Assembly (NCBI GenBank): GCA_019421365.1
Contig: JAHZFJ010000053.1
Span: 1-13,845, forward strand
Source: Lachnospiraceae bacterium
Lineage (GTDB): Bacteria; Bacillota; Clostridia; Lachnospirales; Lachnospiraceae
Reading direction: 5' to 3'
Length of the DNA: 13,845 bases
This document shows, one piece after another, positions 1-6,659 of the stretch. Each line of letters begins with the position of its first letter. Within the stretch, counting starts at the first letter, position 1. The notes beneath the pieces are model-generated. The model made no database searches. It was not told where the DNA came from and saw only the letters and a program-made list of their open reading frames with translations. A program made the position numbers and the translations under genes.

Positions 1-43
1 AATTTGCAAAGTTGCATCTGGGCTTATAAAATTGCATCTTGCC

Positions 44-71
44 TTACTATTGAGTTAGTTTCTTTTATAAT
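44..71 (+). promoter_or_regulatory. Probable activator-dependent promoter of the AraC gene, with upstream direct repeat
   Basis: A perfect TATAAT lies at 66-71 with only a weak -35 match (TTACTA, 44-49, 16-bp spacer). Just upstream is a direct repeat, TTGCATCT at 12-19 and again at 32-39, exactly 20 bp apart, so on the same helix face. Its downstream copy ends about 4 bp before the -35. This geometry fits binding of an AraC-family activator. The repeat could equally serve a divergent gene beyond the left edge. Confidence 0.45.
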
Positions 72-222
72 AGTAGTATATCCTTATATTTCATGATATA
101 CTTGTATTAAATCCACTAAAAATAACACAAATTCCATGATTAATTAAGAATGCTCAAAGTTCTCTTAATCGTGAATCAAGGAAGAAAGCTACAATACATT
201 CAAAAGAAGAGAGGTGCATTCT

Positions 223-1104
223 ATGAAAGATCAATTTGAAGAAAAACGTCCACGTGGTAATGTCTTGTTCCCATTTGAGCAATATTATATGATTAACACA
301 ACTGGTAATCTATTCGTTACCTTTCATTGGCATAAAGAAATTGAACTGATCTATCTATATTCTGGCACACTAACTCTTTGGATTGAATCGGAAGAATACC
401 ATCTTACACCTGGTGATATATACTTTATTAATTCCGAGATGCTACACCAGTTTTCTTCTACAGATAAGACTACATGCTACTATGCTTATGTATTCCCTCT
501 AGAATCCCTACAGTTTGCTATGTCTGATTATAGCCAAACATATGTAGAACCACTTCTTACCCATACAATGTTGTTTCCTAACTTCGTTCCCATGGATTCC
601 CCTATCTATAAGAATATACTAACCGAAGTTCAAGAACTGATTCAAGTTAATGAAAACAAGACTCTTGGATATGAACTAATTACCAAAGCATGCATCTTTA
701 AGATGATTGGTTATCTTATTCATGCAAAATTATTATATACTCCTACCTTATTAATTCACTCCGGTAGCTCTAAGAAATCCGATATTAAGAAGCAGATTCT
801 ATCTTATATTCAAAAAAATTATGCTAAACCAATTTTTCTAGAAGACCTTGCTGAATTATCGCATATGTCTCCAAAATATTTCTGTCATTACTTTAAACAG
901 AATTTCTCCATGACATTTCTTGAATATGTCACACGCTATCGCATAGAAAAAGCCCGCATTCTTTTAAGGAATACCGGCTTATCTGTTATGGAAATTGGAT
1001 TTTTAGTTGGTTATGAGAATTTTAGTTACTTTATAAGAACTTTTAAACGTATCGTTGGTATAACACCCGCTAAGTATCGTGCTGAAGTTCAGAGTGAAGA
1101 ATAG
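223..1104 (+). CDS. AraC-family transcriptional regulator with N-terminal cupin domain
   Basis: A 293-residue one-component regulator. Residues about 15-80 look like the AraC-type cupin sensor (HWHKEIELIYLYSG, later a LTPGDIYFIN turn). Residues about 187-288 form the double helix-turn-helix DNA-binding domain, with helix one around ELSHMSPKYFCHYFK and the family signature IGFLVGYENFSYFIRTFKRIVGITP at the end (split here: IGFLVGYENF, then SYFIRTFKRIVGITP). Proteins of this shape often control sugar uptake or glycoside hydrolase genes, but no target lies inside the window on its right side, so the target may lie left of position 1. The ATG at 223 is chosen because GAGAGGTG (about 209-216) sits 6 bp upstream; a GTG at 214 is in frame but overlaps this ribosome binding site. 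The gene ends 25 bp before the convergent lipoprotein gene, with no clear terminator between. Confidence 0.9.
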   Translation: MKDQFEEKRPRGNVLFPFEQYYMINTTGNLFVTFHWHKEIELIYLYSGTLTLWIESEEYHLTPGDIYFINSEMLHQFSSTDKTTCYYAYVFPLESLQFAMSDYSQTYVEPLLTHTMLFPNFVPMDSPIYKNILTEVQELIQVNENKTLGYELITKACIFKMIGYLIHAKLLYTPTLLIHSGSSKKSDIKKQILSYIQKNYAKPIFLEDLAELSHMSPKYFCHYFKQNFSMTFLEYVTRYRIEKARILLRNTGLSVMEIGFLVGYENFSYFIRTFKRIVGITPAKYRAEVQSEE

Positions 1105-1129
1105 TTCATATTTTGTACAACTGATTATT

Positions 1130-2176
1130 TTACTGTACTTTTATATAATATTTTTCACCCACATAATTTAATTGTAATTCAACTACCCCATCCTTTACTT
1201 CTTTTGGAACTTCAAATATGTAATACATAACTGCTTTCTCTAAAGGATCTATCGATGTAATATTCGTATAGTTAAAAGTACCATCTCCTTCAATAGTTGA
1301 GAAACAATCGTATGTATATTTGTCATCATAAATTAACTTTACGTTCATTACCCGGTCAGCATCTAAGCTATCACCTTTAAGATTTTTCACATTAATTTTT
1401 AGTGCCAAATATGTATTCGCCGCATCTTTTACTTCGTAATAAGTATAGAAACTTGATGGGTTACTTGGCTCTACTTTGTCAGTAAATTTGATACTCTTAA
1501 TCGTAACTTCTGATAAATCTTCTTCTTTTAATTTATCTCCCTTTTCAACATAGCTCTTTTCTGGCTTTACTTCCTCTAAATCAAATGTAGCCTCATATAC
1601 CTCATCATTTATTTTAATATTTAGATTTATTGCATCTGTCGGAAGGTCTGTAGGAATATTTGTAAAGAAATGTATTCTTTCTGTCATTAATTGTTTTATT
1701 GATGTTGTATAGGCAAAATCATCTTCCTCTTCTAATACTGGTTGCGCAATATATAATCTACTATCAATTTTAAAAGTTACGTACATCATATCATTAATAT
1801 CGATATCTTTAGAGGAAAGGTTTTTAACATCCATCTCTATATGTAATAACGTCTTGCCATCTTCTGCTTTATAATAAGTATAGATCCCATCTACATTGCT
1901 TGGTTCTAACTTAGATGTTGTATCAATTGTTTTGATTGAATATTCAACAATATCTTCAACTGTATTTTTCTCTTTAAGATCAACTTCTAATTTTTCGCTT
2001 TTAGAACTATCCTCATCCTTTTCAGCCGTATCCCCATTAGAAGAATTCTCTCCCTGCTTATCGTCTGTACCTTGATCACTTGACGTTTCGCTACTCTTTA
2101 ATGTGCTGGTATCATTGCATGCAGTCATAGCAACCGAAGTCACTAAAACCATCATAACAAACAGTATCTTTCTCAT
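1130..2176 (-). CDS. Lipoprotein with two tandem DUF4352-like domains
   Basis: A 348-residue predicted lipoprotein. The start is an ATG at 2176 behind AAAGGAG; it gives a signal peptide (MRKILFVMMVLVTSV) ending in a lipobox AMTAC with Cys20. A longer frame exists but runs through the promoter. An acidic, Ser/Asp-rich spacer follows (about 21-65), then two copies of one domain of about 120 residues. Each copy has the block KxxxxVEPSNxxxxYTYY or LEPSNVDGIYTYY, then a hydrophobic strand with VKNL, and a closing strand near the end. The pattern resembles extracellular DUF4352/Ig-like domains, though the family name is tentative. Function is unknown; it should be anchored on the outer face of the membrane. 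It has its own promoter and is not co-transcribed with the MerR gene by any visible necessity. Confidence 0.85.
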   Translation of the reverse strand: MRKILFVMMVLVTSVAMTACNDTSTLKSSETSSDQGTDDKQGENSSNGDTAEKDEDSSKSEKLEVDLKEKNTVEDIVEYSIKTIDTTSKLEPSNVDGIYTYYKAEDGKTLLHIEMDVKNLSSKDIDINDMMYVTFKIDSRLYIAQPVLEEEDDFAYTTSIKQLMTERIHFFTNIPTDLPTDAINLNIKINDEVYEATFDLEEVKPEKSYVEKGDKLKEEDLSEVTIKSIKFTDKVEPSNPSSFYTYYEVKDAANTYLALKINVKNLKGDSLDADRVMNVKLIYDDKYTYDCFSTIEGDGTFNYTNITSIDPLEKAVMYYIFEVPKEVKDGVVELQLNYVGEKYYIKVQ

Positions 2177-2213
2177 ATTAATTCGCTCCTTTTCTATTAT
2201 ACTAACAAGATAT

Positions 2214-2242
2214 ATCATACTAAATATACCAATTTTAGTCAA
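2214..2242 (-). promoter_or_regulatory. Sigma-A-type promoter of the lipoprotein gene
   Basis: On the minus strand, TTGACT (2242-2237) and TATGAT (2219-2214) are separated by 17 bp. The start codon lies about 38 bp downstream of the -10. This placement also argues against the longer in-frame start at 2242, which would fall within the -35. Confidence 0.7.
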
Positions 2243-2302
2243 TCTGTATTGTTTTTTCCCATTTTATACATTCTTTTCAATGATACCGGCACAAGATCTA
2301 AA

Positions 2303-2737
2303 TTACCTTATTTTATATCTTCGAAACTCTTCAGGAACCTCCTCTAATGATATCGTTTCATGTATATCACAGCCTCCTGCCTCTTTTGCTGTTTCATAGT
2401 ACCAAGTCTTATATTTTAGTACATTCAAATGCTCAATCATTTCGGATATTTGCTGTTCGACTGTTTCACGCTGTTTTTCAATGATTTTAAGGCGTTTATC
2501 TATCGTAGAATCACCTGCCACACACCAGTCGATAAATATCTTTATATCTTTTATCGACATACCTGTTTTCTTTAAGCATTCTATAATTTCCAACCATTCC
2601 ATATCTTCATCTTTAAACATTCGAATACCGCCGCTTGAGCGCTCAACGAATGGGAGCAACCCTTCCTTATCATAATAACGTAATGTAGACGGCGCAACAT
2701 TCAATTTTTTAGCCATTTCTCCCACAGTATAAAACAT
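2303..2737 (-). CDS. MerR-family regulator, probably AdhR/NmlR-type (aldehyde/carbonyl-responsive)
   Basis: A 144-residue MerR regulator. Residues 1-70 carry the winged helix-turn-helix (TVGEMAKKLNVAPSTLRYYD, then GLLPFVERSSGGIRMF) and residues about 78-110 the dimerising coiled coil. The domain order and length are normal for non-metal MerR proteins. Cys54, in ECLKKTGMS, matches the position of the conserved redox cysteine of AdhR/NmlR regulators that sense aldehydes or reactive electrophiles; Cys72 and Cys123 are further cysteines. The gene is divergent from an alcohol dehydrogenase, and the shared intergenic region holds a 20-bp palindrome inside a 19-bp promoter spacer, the standard MerR activation arrangement. 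It probably activates the dehydrogenase gene and may control itself. The metal-binding C-terminal cysteine pair of classical MerR is absent. No clear terminator was seen downstream (2243-2302). Confidence 0.88.
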   Translation of the reverse strand: MFYTVGEMAKKLNVAPSTLRYYDKEGLLPFVERSSGGIRMFKDEDMEWLEIIECLKKTGMSIKDIKIFIDWCVAGDSTIDKRLKIIEKQRETVEQQISEMIEHLNVLKYKTWYYETAKEAGGCDIHETISLEEVPEEFRRYKIR

Positions 2738-2769
2738 TATTTTAATCCTCTTTTCTTTTTAATTAACTA

Positions 2770-2800
2770 TTGACTTAAAGTTAACTTTAAGTTGTATAAT
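2770..2800 (+). promoter_or_regulatory. MerR-type promoter and operator of the alcohol dehydrogenase gene
   Basis: TTGACT (2770-2775) and TATAAT (2795-2800) are separated by 19 bp, longer than the usual 17, which is diagnostic of MerR-activated promoters. A perfect 20-bp palindrome, ACTTAAAGTTAACTTTAAGT (2773-2792), nearly fills the spacer. Its half-sites CTTAAAG and CTTTAAG separated by 4 bp match what I recall for the operator of Bacillus subtilis AdhR. Confidence 0.88.
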
Positions 2801-2865
2801 TTAAATGAGCTTATACTTATATTAAAACAATAAGTAAAATATTTGTCAATTAGGAGGAAAGAATA

Positions 2866-4038
2866 ATGAGTTTTCAAATGTACGTACCAACAAGAATTTT
2901 ATTTGGAGAGGGTCAACTTAATAGTCTTCATACCATACAACTTCCTGGAAAGAAGGCATTGATAATCATCTCCAACGGAAAATCTACCAGAGAGAATGGT
3001 TCTCTAGAACAAACAGTAGCACAACTGAACATGGCTAATATAGAAACAGTGGTATTTGATCAAATAATGGCTAATCCTTTAAAATCCACTGTTATGGCTG
3101 GAGCAGCATTTGCCAGACAAAGTGGCTGTGATTTCATCGTCGCTTTAGGCGGCGGCAGTGTGATGGATGCTTCTAAAGCAATCGCGGCTATGGCCACTAA
3201 TGAAGGTGACCTCTGGGATTATGTCTATGGTGGAACAGGAAAAGGATTAACACCTACCAACGCACCTCTACCGATAGTAGCAATCACTACCACTGCCGGT
3301 ACTGGCTCCGAAGTGGATCAGTGGGGCGTAATTTCTAATGAAGAAACTAACGAAAAAATCGGTTTTGGCGGTTATGATAACTTATTTCCTAAACTTGCGA
3401 TTATTGATCCTAAACTTATGAAATCCGTTCCGGCAAGATTTACTGCTTATCAGGGTTTTGATGCGCTGTTTCATAGCGTAGAGTGTTACATCTCCGCCGC
3501 AGCCAATCTAATGGGCGATATGTATGCCCTTACTGCTATCGAGAACATTGGCAAGTACTTAGCCCGTGCAGTCAAAGATGGTAATGATATGGAAGCCAGA
3601 GAACATGTTGCATTTGCTAATACTCTTTCCGGAGTTGTGATGACGGTCAGTGCCTGTACTAGTGAGCATTCCATGGAGCACGCTATGAGCGCATACCATC
3701 AGGAACTACCACACGGTGCTGGATTGATTATGATTTCTAAGGAATATTTCACATACTTTATAAAAAATCATGGCTGCGATGACCGTTTTATCCGCATGGC
3801 ACAAGCTCTCGGTATGACTGATGCAAAAAAACCGATGGATTTTATCACCGCACTTGTTAAGTTACAAAAGGAATGTGGTGTAGATAATCTTAAAATGTCT
3901 GATTATGGTATTAAACCAGATGAGTTTATGACAATGGCAAGGAATGCCCGTGCCACTATGGGAGGCTTGTTTGGCTGCGACCGTGTACCACTTTCCGATG
4001 AGGATTGTGCCGCCATCTTTGAAAAATCATATCGTTAA
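2866..4038 (+). CDS. Iron-containing alcohol dehydrogenase
   Basis: A 390-residue group III (iron-type) alcohol dehydrogenase, full length for the family. It should interconvert an aldehyde or ketone and its alcohol with NAD(P)H in the cytosol. The N-terminal half carries the nucleotide-binding signature GGGSVMDASK (about 96-104) and TTTAGTGSE (about 141-149). The helical C-terminal half carries the metal ligands Asp199 and His203 (in GFDALFH), His268 (in SEHSMEH) and His283 (in LPHGAGL). AGGAGGA about 8 bp before the ATG supports the start. The MerR promoter upstream suggests induction by aldehydes or other electrophiles, so a detoxifying reductase role is likelier than a central fermentative one. 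Substrate and cofactor preference cannot be read from the sequence. A hairpin follows the stop codon. Confidence 0.93.
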   Translation: MSFQMYVPTRILFGEGQLNSLHTIQLPGKKALIIISNGKSTRENGSLEQTVAQLNMANIETVVFDQIMANPLKSTVMAGAAFARQSGCDFIVALGGGSVMDASKAIAAMATNEGDLWDYVYGGTGKGLTPTNAPLPIVAITTTAGTGSEVDQWGVISNEETNEKIGFGGYDNLFPKLAIIDPKLMKSVPARFTAYQGFDALFHSVECYISAAANLMGDMYALTAIENIGKYLARAVKDGNDMEAREHVAFANTLSGVVMTVSACTSEHSMEHAMSAYHQELPHGAGLIMISKEYFTYFIKNHGCDDRFIRMAQALGMTDAKKPMDFITALVKLQKECGVDNLKMSDYGIKPDEFMTMARNARATMGGLFGCDRVPLSDEDCAAIFEKSYR

Positions 4039-4045
4039 ATAAATT

Positions 4046-4097
4046 AGAGAGCCACTAAACTGCACTGATTATATGACGTGCTGTTTGGTGGCTCTCT
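4046..4097. terminator. Long hairpin between convergent genes, likely bidirectional terminator
   Basis: Arms 4046-4065 and 4078-4097 pair over 20 positions, with a wobble and a mismatch, around a 12-nt loop. It lies 8 bp after the dehydrogenase stop and 9 bp before the end of the convergent gene. The downstream tracts are only T-rich (ATTTTAAT on +, TAATTTATTT on -), so strength is uncertain. Confidence 0.7.
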
Positions 4098-4105
4098 ATT
4101 TTAAT

Positions 4106-4876
4106 CTACATTAAGACCTCTTTATTCTTATCAATAAAGTCATAAGCTGTATCCAGAAAATTCTCAATAGAGCTTCTGTTTGTAAACATATTTATTATAT
4201 GCTGTTCCGCCGAAATACCATCAACCATACGTTCATAGAATTGCTCATATGCAATCTGAGGATATTGTGCAACATTTTGAATACATGGGATATTCAAGGT
4301 AGGATCAACTGCCATTTCTTCAAGGAACCATAATGTATCAGGATATCCAGGTTCATTTTCCTTATCATACCCATGCATCTGTTTCCACTTTTCAAACAAG
4401 ACAAAGTGATTAATTTCATGTATGGAAGCCATCATGAGCATATCCATCTCTTTTTCATACGAAATGAAAAACTTCTTTGTCATTACGTTCCTTGGAAAGC
4501 TTGAAATATAGCCGACATAGCATATAATCTTATCTTGTTCTTCTGGCCACTCCATTTCAAAGGTATTAATTAAATTCGTCATTAGTTCATTTTGTATTAG
4601 ATCGAATGCTGACTGTAGTTGTTCAATTTTTTAATTTATCTCTGATTCTTTTTCTATAAAGGTTTGTTCCACAATCGGTTTGACAATATTATAAATCTCT
4701 TCCTCGTCCATGTCATCTAGAATCTTGCCCCTTAGTTTCGGATATAATAAATATGTACGCTCAGCAAAAGGTCTAGTCTTATTCTTTCTATTAAATTCAG
4801 GATTTACAAATTCACATATAAATTCAATGTTATGTACTATATTCATCTTCTCAACTACAATTTTCGGAATCATCAT
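4106..4876 (-). pseudogene. HExxH putative metallopeptidase-like protein, interrupted by an in-frame TAA
   Basis: Two open segments, 4876-4634 and 4582-4106, lie in one reading frame and are separated only by a TAA at 4631-4633 and 16 open codons. Read through, they make one protein of about 256 residues. The upstream piece starts at an ATG with GGAGG correctly spaced and has a strong promoter. The downstream ATG at 4582 has no ribosome binding site, so the second half is probably not an independent gene. The second half has HEINH (His55, Glu56, His59 counted from the 4582 ATG) and about 29 residues later Glu88/Glu89 in WFLEEMA, the spacing expected of a gluzincin-type zinc site. I do not recognise the family or substrate. 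It may be a recent nonsense pseudogene, a sequencing error, or a strain-specific inactivation. The first segment alone would give an 81-residue peptide without the active site. Confidence 0.72.
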
Positions 4877-4919
4877 GTTTATACCTCCAGTTGGTAACGT
4901 GAAGTTACTATAATAACCA

Positions 4920-4948
4920 ATTATAGACTTCCATAATATAGAAGTCAA
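4920..4948 (-). promoter_or_regulatory. Promoter with dyad in the spacer, upstream of the HExxH gene
   Basis: On the minus strand TTGACT (4948-4943) and TATAAT (4925-4920) have a 17-bp spacer. GACTTC and GAAGTC (4926-4931 and 4941-4946) form an inverted repeat spanning the spacer and touching the -35, a possible repressor site. A second small dyad, GTAAC/GTTAC (4894-4898 and 4904-4908), lies in the leader. Confidence 0.7.
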
Positions 4949-4990
4949 TTGATGATGTAAAAAAATGTATGCACTTTTTAGATAACAAGA

Positions 4991-5024
4991 AATCGCAACC
5001 CTCATTTTATAAGGATTTGCGATT
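4991..5024 (-). terminator. Terminator-like hairpin after the phospholipase-C-like gene
   Basis: AATCGCAA (4991-4998) pairs with TTGCGATT (5017-5024), with inner CCT/AGG pairing. The minus-strand tail TCTTGTTATC is only moderately T-rich. The hairpin is very similar to the one at 13605-13633 that follows a tRNA-end-like sequence, and here too a CGAGACG (5036-5042) precedes it in the same orientation. Confidence 0.55.
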
Positions 5025-5053
5025 CTTATTAATTACGAGACGAGGATCTGATT

Positions 5054-5710
5054 TTATTCCCCATTAGTATAAAGGGTTCTGGGGTTCATAAATTCTATTC
5101 CTTTATAAAAAGCTTCTAATTCATTGATACACAATTCCCTAGCTTGTTTAATATAATCGATAATTACATCATATGGATACAGTTTTAAATCTTTCTTATC
5201 AGCTATACTCGGGTTCGTAATATCTTCTTTTAGCTCTTCAAAGTACGTGTTACGTAATGATAAATTAACTTCTTCAATATCAATATTATCTATCATTGGA
5301 ATATGATATTGCAATGAGTATTCTTTGGATAAAAGATAATTCAGAATTTTATAGTCTTCATAACTCTTTTGATAATAAGTTTTTCGTTCTGCATATGGGT
5401 GTATTCCAATAAACTTATCTACAATTTTTGAGAACCATAAAGCATCCATTATCAAATGGCAATAGTAACCCAAATAAAGGGAATCACAAATCATTCGATG
5501 ATGATATTTATCATTAAATTTGATCCAGTTAATCCCTCTTATTTTATTTTCTATCAGATTTTCTCCATAATGGGCTCTATCATAGCTTCCATCTTCATGC
5601 ATAGATAAATCTGGTAATAGGACACCATAAACAAATCTATCTCTGTTAAACTGCTTATTGGTTTTAGCAATTTCTTCAGCAATCAAATAATGAATTAATC
5701 TCGATGGCAT
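5054..5710 (-). CDS. Zinc-dependent phospholipase C-like protein
   Basis: A 218-residue protein resembling the Firmicute proteins annotated as zinc-dependent phospholipase C family (PF00882-like). Visible metal-site candidates are His7 (RLIHYLIAEEIA), the VYGVLLPDLS block with Asp34, His47 (AHYGE), and GYYCHLIMDALW with His85 and Asp89, which matches the HxxxD helix of that fold. No signal peptide is present, unlike secreted clostridial phospholipase C, so it is probably cytosolic and its true substrate is unknown. The start follows AGAGGGGAG. It lies 36 bp downstream of the DUF6483-like gene on the same strand, suggesting co-transcription, and is followed by a hairpin. The family call is moderately sure; enzymatic activity is inference. 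Confidence 0.72.
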   Translation of the reverse strand: MPSRLIHYLIAEEIAKTNKQFNRDRFVYGVLLPDLSMHEDGSYDRAHYGENLIENKIRGINWIKFNDKYHHRMICDSLYLGYYCHLIMDALWFSKIVDKFIGIHPYAERKTYYQKSYEDYKILNYLLSKEYSLQYHIPMIDNIDIEEVNLSLRNTYFEELKEDITNPSIADKKDLKLYPYDVIIDYIKQARELCINELEAFYKGIEFMNPRTLYTNGE

Positions 5711-5746
5711 TATTTCTCCCCTCTAATTGATAATCCCCTCAAAATC

Positions 5747-6130
5747 TTACAATACGTTTAGAAGAGCACCGGCCATACTTCCATAGCCATAGATATCCGA
5801 AACATATTTTAAGCCATCAATTATTTCATTCTTTGAGAAATCGTGGTCTTCTAGAAAATCGATGTCTTTTTCATTTAGATATGAGTAAAACATAAGTGCC
5901 ATTTTATAATATTCCATATCTTTGGGATCTAACTCACCTAATAATTTATTCTCTGCCTCATTTATTTTGCCTTCGTTGATGAGCTCTAGAAGTTCATCAT
6001 ATGTTGTCTCTTTTTCTCTTTCAGTAAATACAAGTTCCTCTTCCTTATCCGTATCTATATTAAAAAGTAACTTTAATGTAGCTCTGACTGCTTCTTGAAT
6101 CAGACGCATAACATAATCTTTTTTAAACAT
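5747..6130 (-). CDS. DUF6483-like small protein
   Basis: A 127-residue soluble, acidic, helix-rich protein beginning MFKKDYVMRLIQEAVRA, which resembles the DUF6483 family of Firmicutes; that name is from memory. Residues about 45-75 (TYDELLELINEGKINEAENK) look like one tetratricopeptide-type helical hairpin, and the end has a glycine-rich turn (YGYGSMAGALL). The ATG at 6130 is chosen because AAAGGAG lies 6 bp upstream; the longer frame begins at a TTG that overlaps this site. It sits between the small membrane protein gene (47 bp upstream) and the phospholipase-C-like gene (36 bp downstream), so all three are probably one transcript. Molecular function is unknown. Confidence 0.75.
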   Translation of the reverse strand: MFKKDYVMRLIQEAVRATLKLLFNIDTDKEEELVFTEREKETTYDELLELINEGKINEAENKLLGELDPKDMEYYKMALMFYSYLNEKDIDFLEDHDFSKNEIIDGLKYVSDIYGYGSMAGALLNVL

Positions 6131-6177
6131 AATATTCTCCTTTTTCAATTATCTTCAAATTAATAAATGAAAAGGTT

Positions 6178-6561
6178 TCAATTATTCATACGTACTTTCA
6201 ATGCAACGGGTGTTACATCATTCGAATATATAAGCCAGTACAGCGAATAATGAATAAAAAGAGTCATTATGATTAACATAAGCCATGAATACTGTGCTTT
6301 TTGTATCTTTTTATTGATTAGTGGTATAATTCGTTTTTTTAAGTTACTACTATTAGCATTTCTTTTATTTAGATTTCTTTTATTTGGATTCGATTGAATG
6401 CCACTCTCTTGGTTCTCCTCGGCAGAGAATGACGCGACTTCTCCCAATAATCCATAGCTTGTAACAATACCACCAGGTAGCACGCTAAATGAAACATTAA
6501 TCGCAAAGAGTAGCATGAAAAACTTAAATATAATCTTTTTTGAAGAAATTGTGCTTTCCAT
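6178..6561 (-). CDS. Small membrane protein of unknown function
   Basis: A 127-residue protein with two hydrophobic segments, about residues 11-33 (the first could be an uncleaved signal) and 92-113 (SWLMLIIMTLFIHYSLYWLI). They flank a polar loop rich in Asn, Lys and Arg that contains a small internal repeat, NKRN twice then NLKKR. The likely topology is both ends cytosolic with an outside loop, or the reverse; the sequence does not settle this. The ATG at 6561 is preferred because TAGGTGAG lies 5 bp upstream, whereas the in-frame ATG at 6579 has none. It is the first gene of the run reading down to 5054 and has a good promoter at 6601-6628. I do not recognise the family. Confidence 0.7.
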   Translation of the reverse strand: MESTISSKKIIFKFFMLLFAINVSFSVLPGGIVTSYGLLGEVASFSAEENQESGIQSNPNKRNLNKRNANSSNLKKRIIPLINKKIQKAQYSWLMLIIMTLFIHYSLYWLIYSNDVTPVALKVRMNN

Positions 6562-6600
6562 GTACTCACCTACTTTCATTAATTCGTAACAGATATATTA

Positions 6601-6628
6601 ATTATACCTTATTAATCTAAATTAACAA
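6601..6628 (-). promoter_or_regulatory. Promoter for the small membrane protein gene run
   Basis: On the minus strand TTGTTA (6628-6623) and TATAAT (6606-6601) are separated by 16 bp, about 40 bp before the chosen start codon. It lies just beyond the 3' end of the beta-helix lipoprotein gene, so the downstream genes can be transcribed independently of that operon. Confidence 0.65.
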
Positions 6629-6659
6629 GAATAAGTTTACATTGTCCTATATGCATTCA

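Noticed and set aside
1105..1129. Terminator between the AraC and lipoprotein genes
   Set aside because: The 25-bp gap contains no stable stem or T run.
2103..2399. Plus-strand open frame across the lipoprotein start and MerR end
   Set aside because: It covers the lipoprotein promoter and signal peptide on the other strand and has no ribosome binding site.
4631..5005. Longer start at 5005 for the first half of the HExxH gene
   Set aside because: That start lies within the upstream hairpin and ahead of the promoter; the ATG at 4876 has GGAGG at proper spacing.
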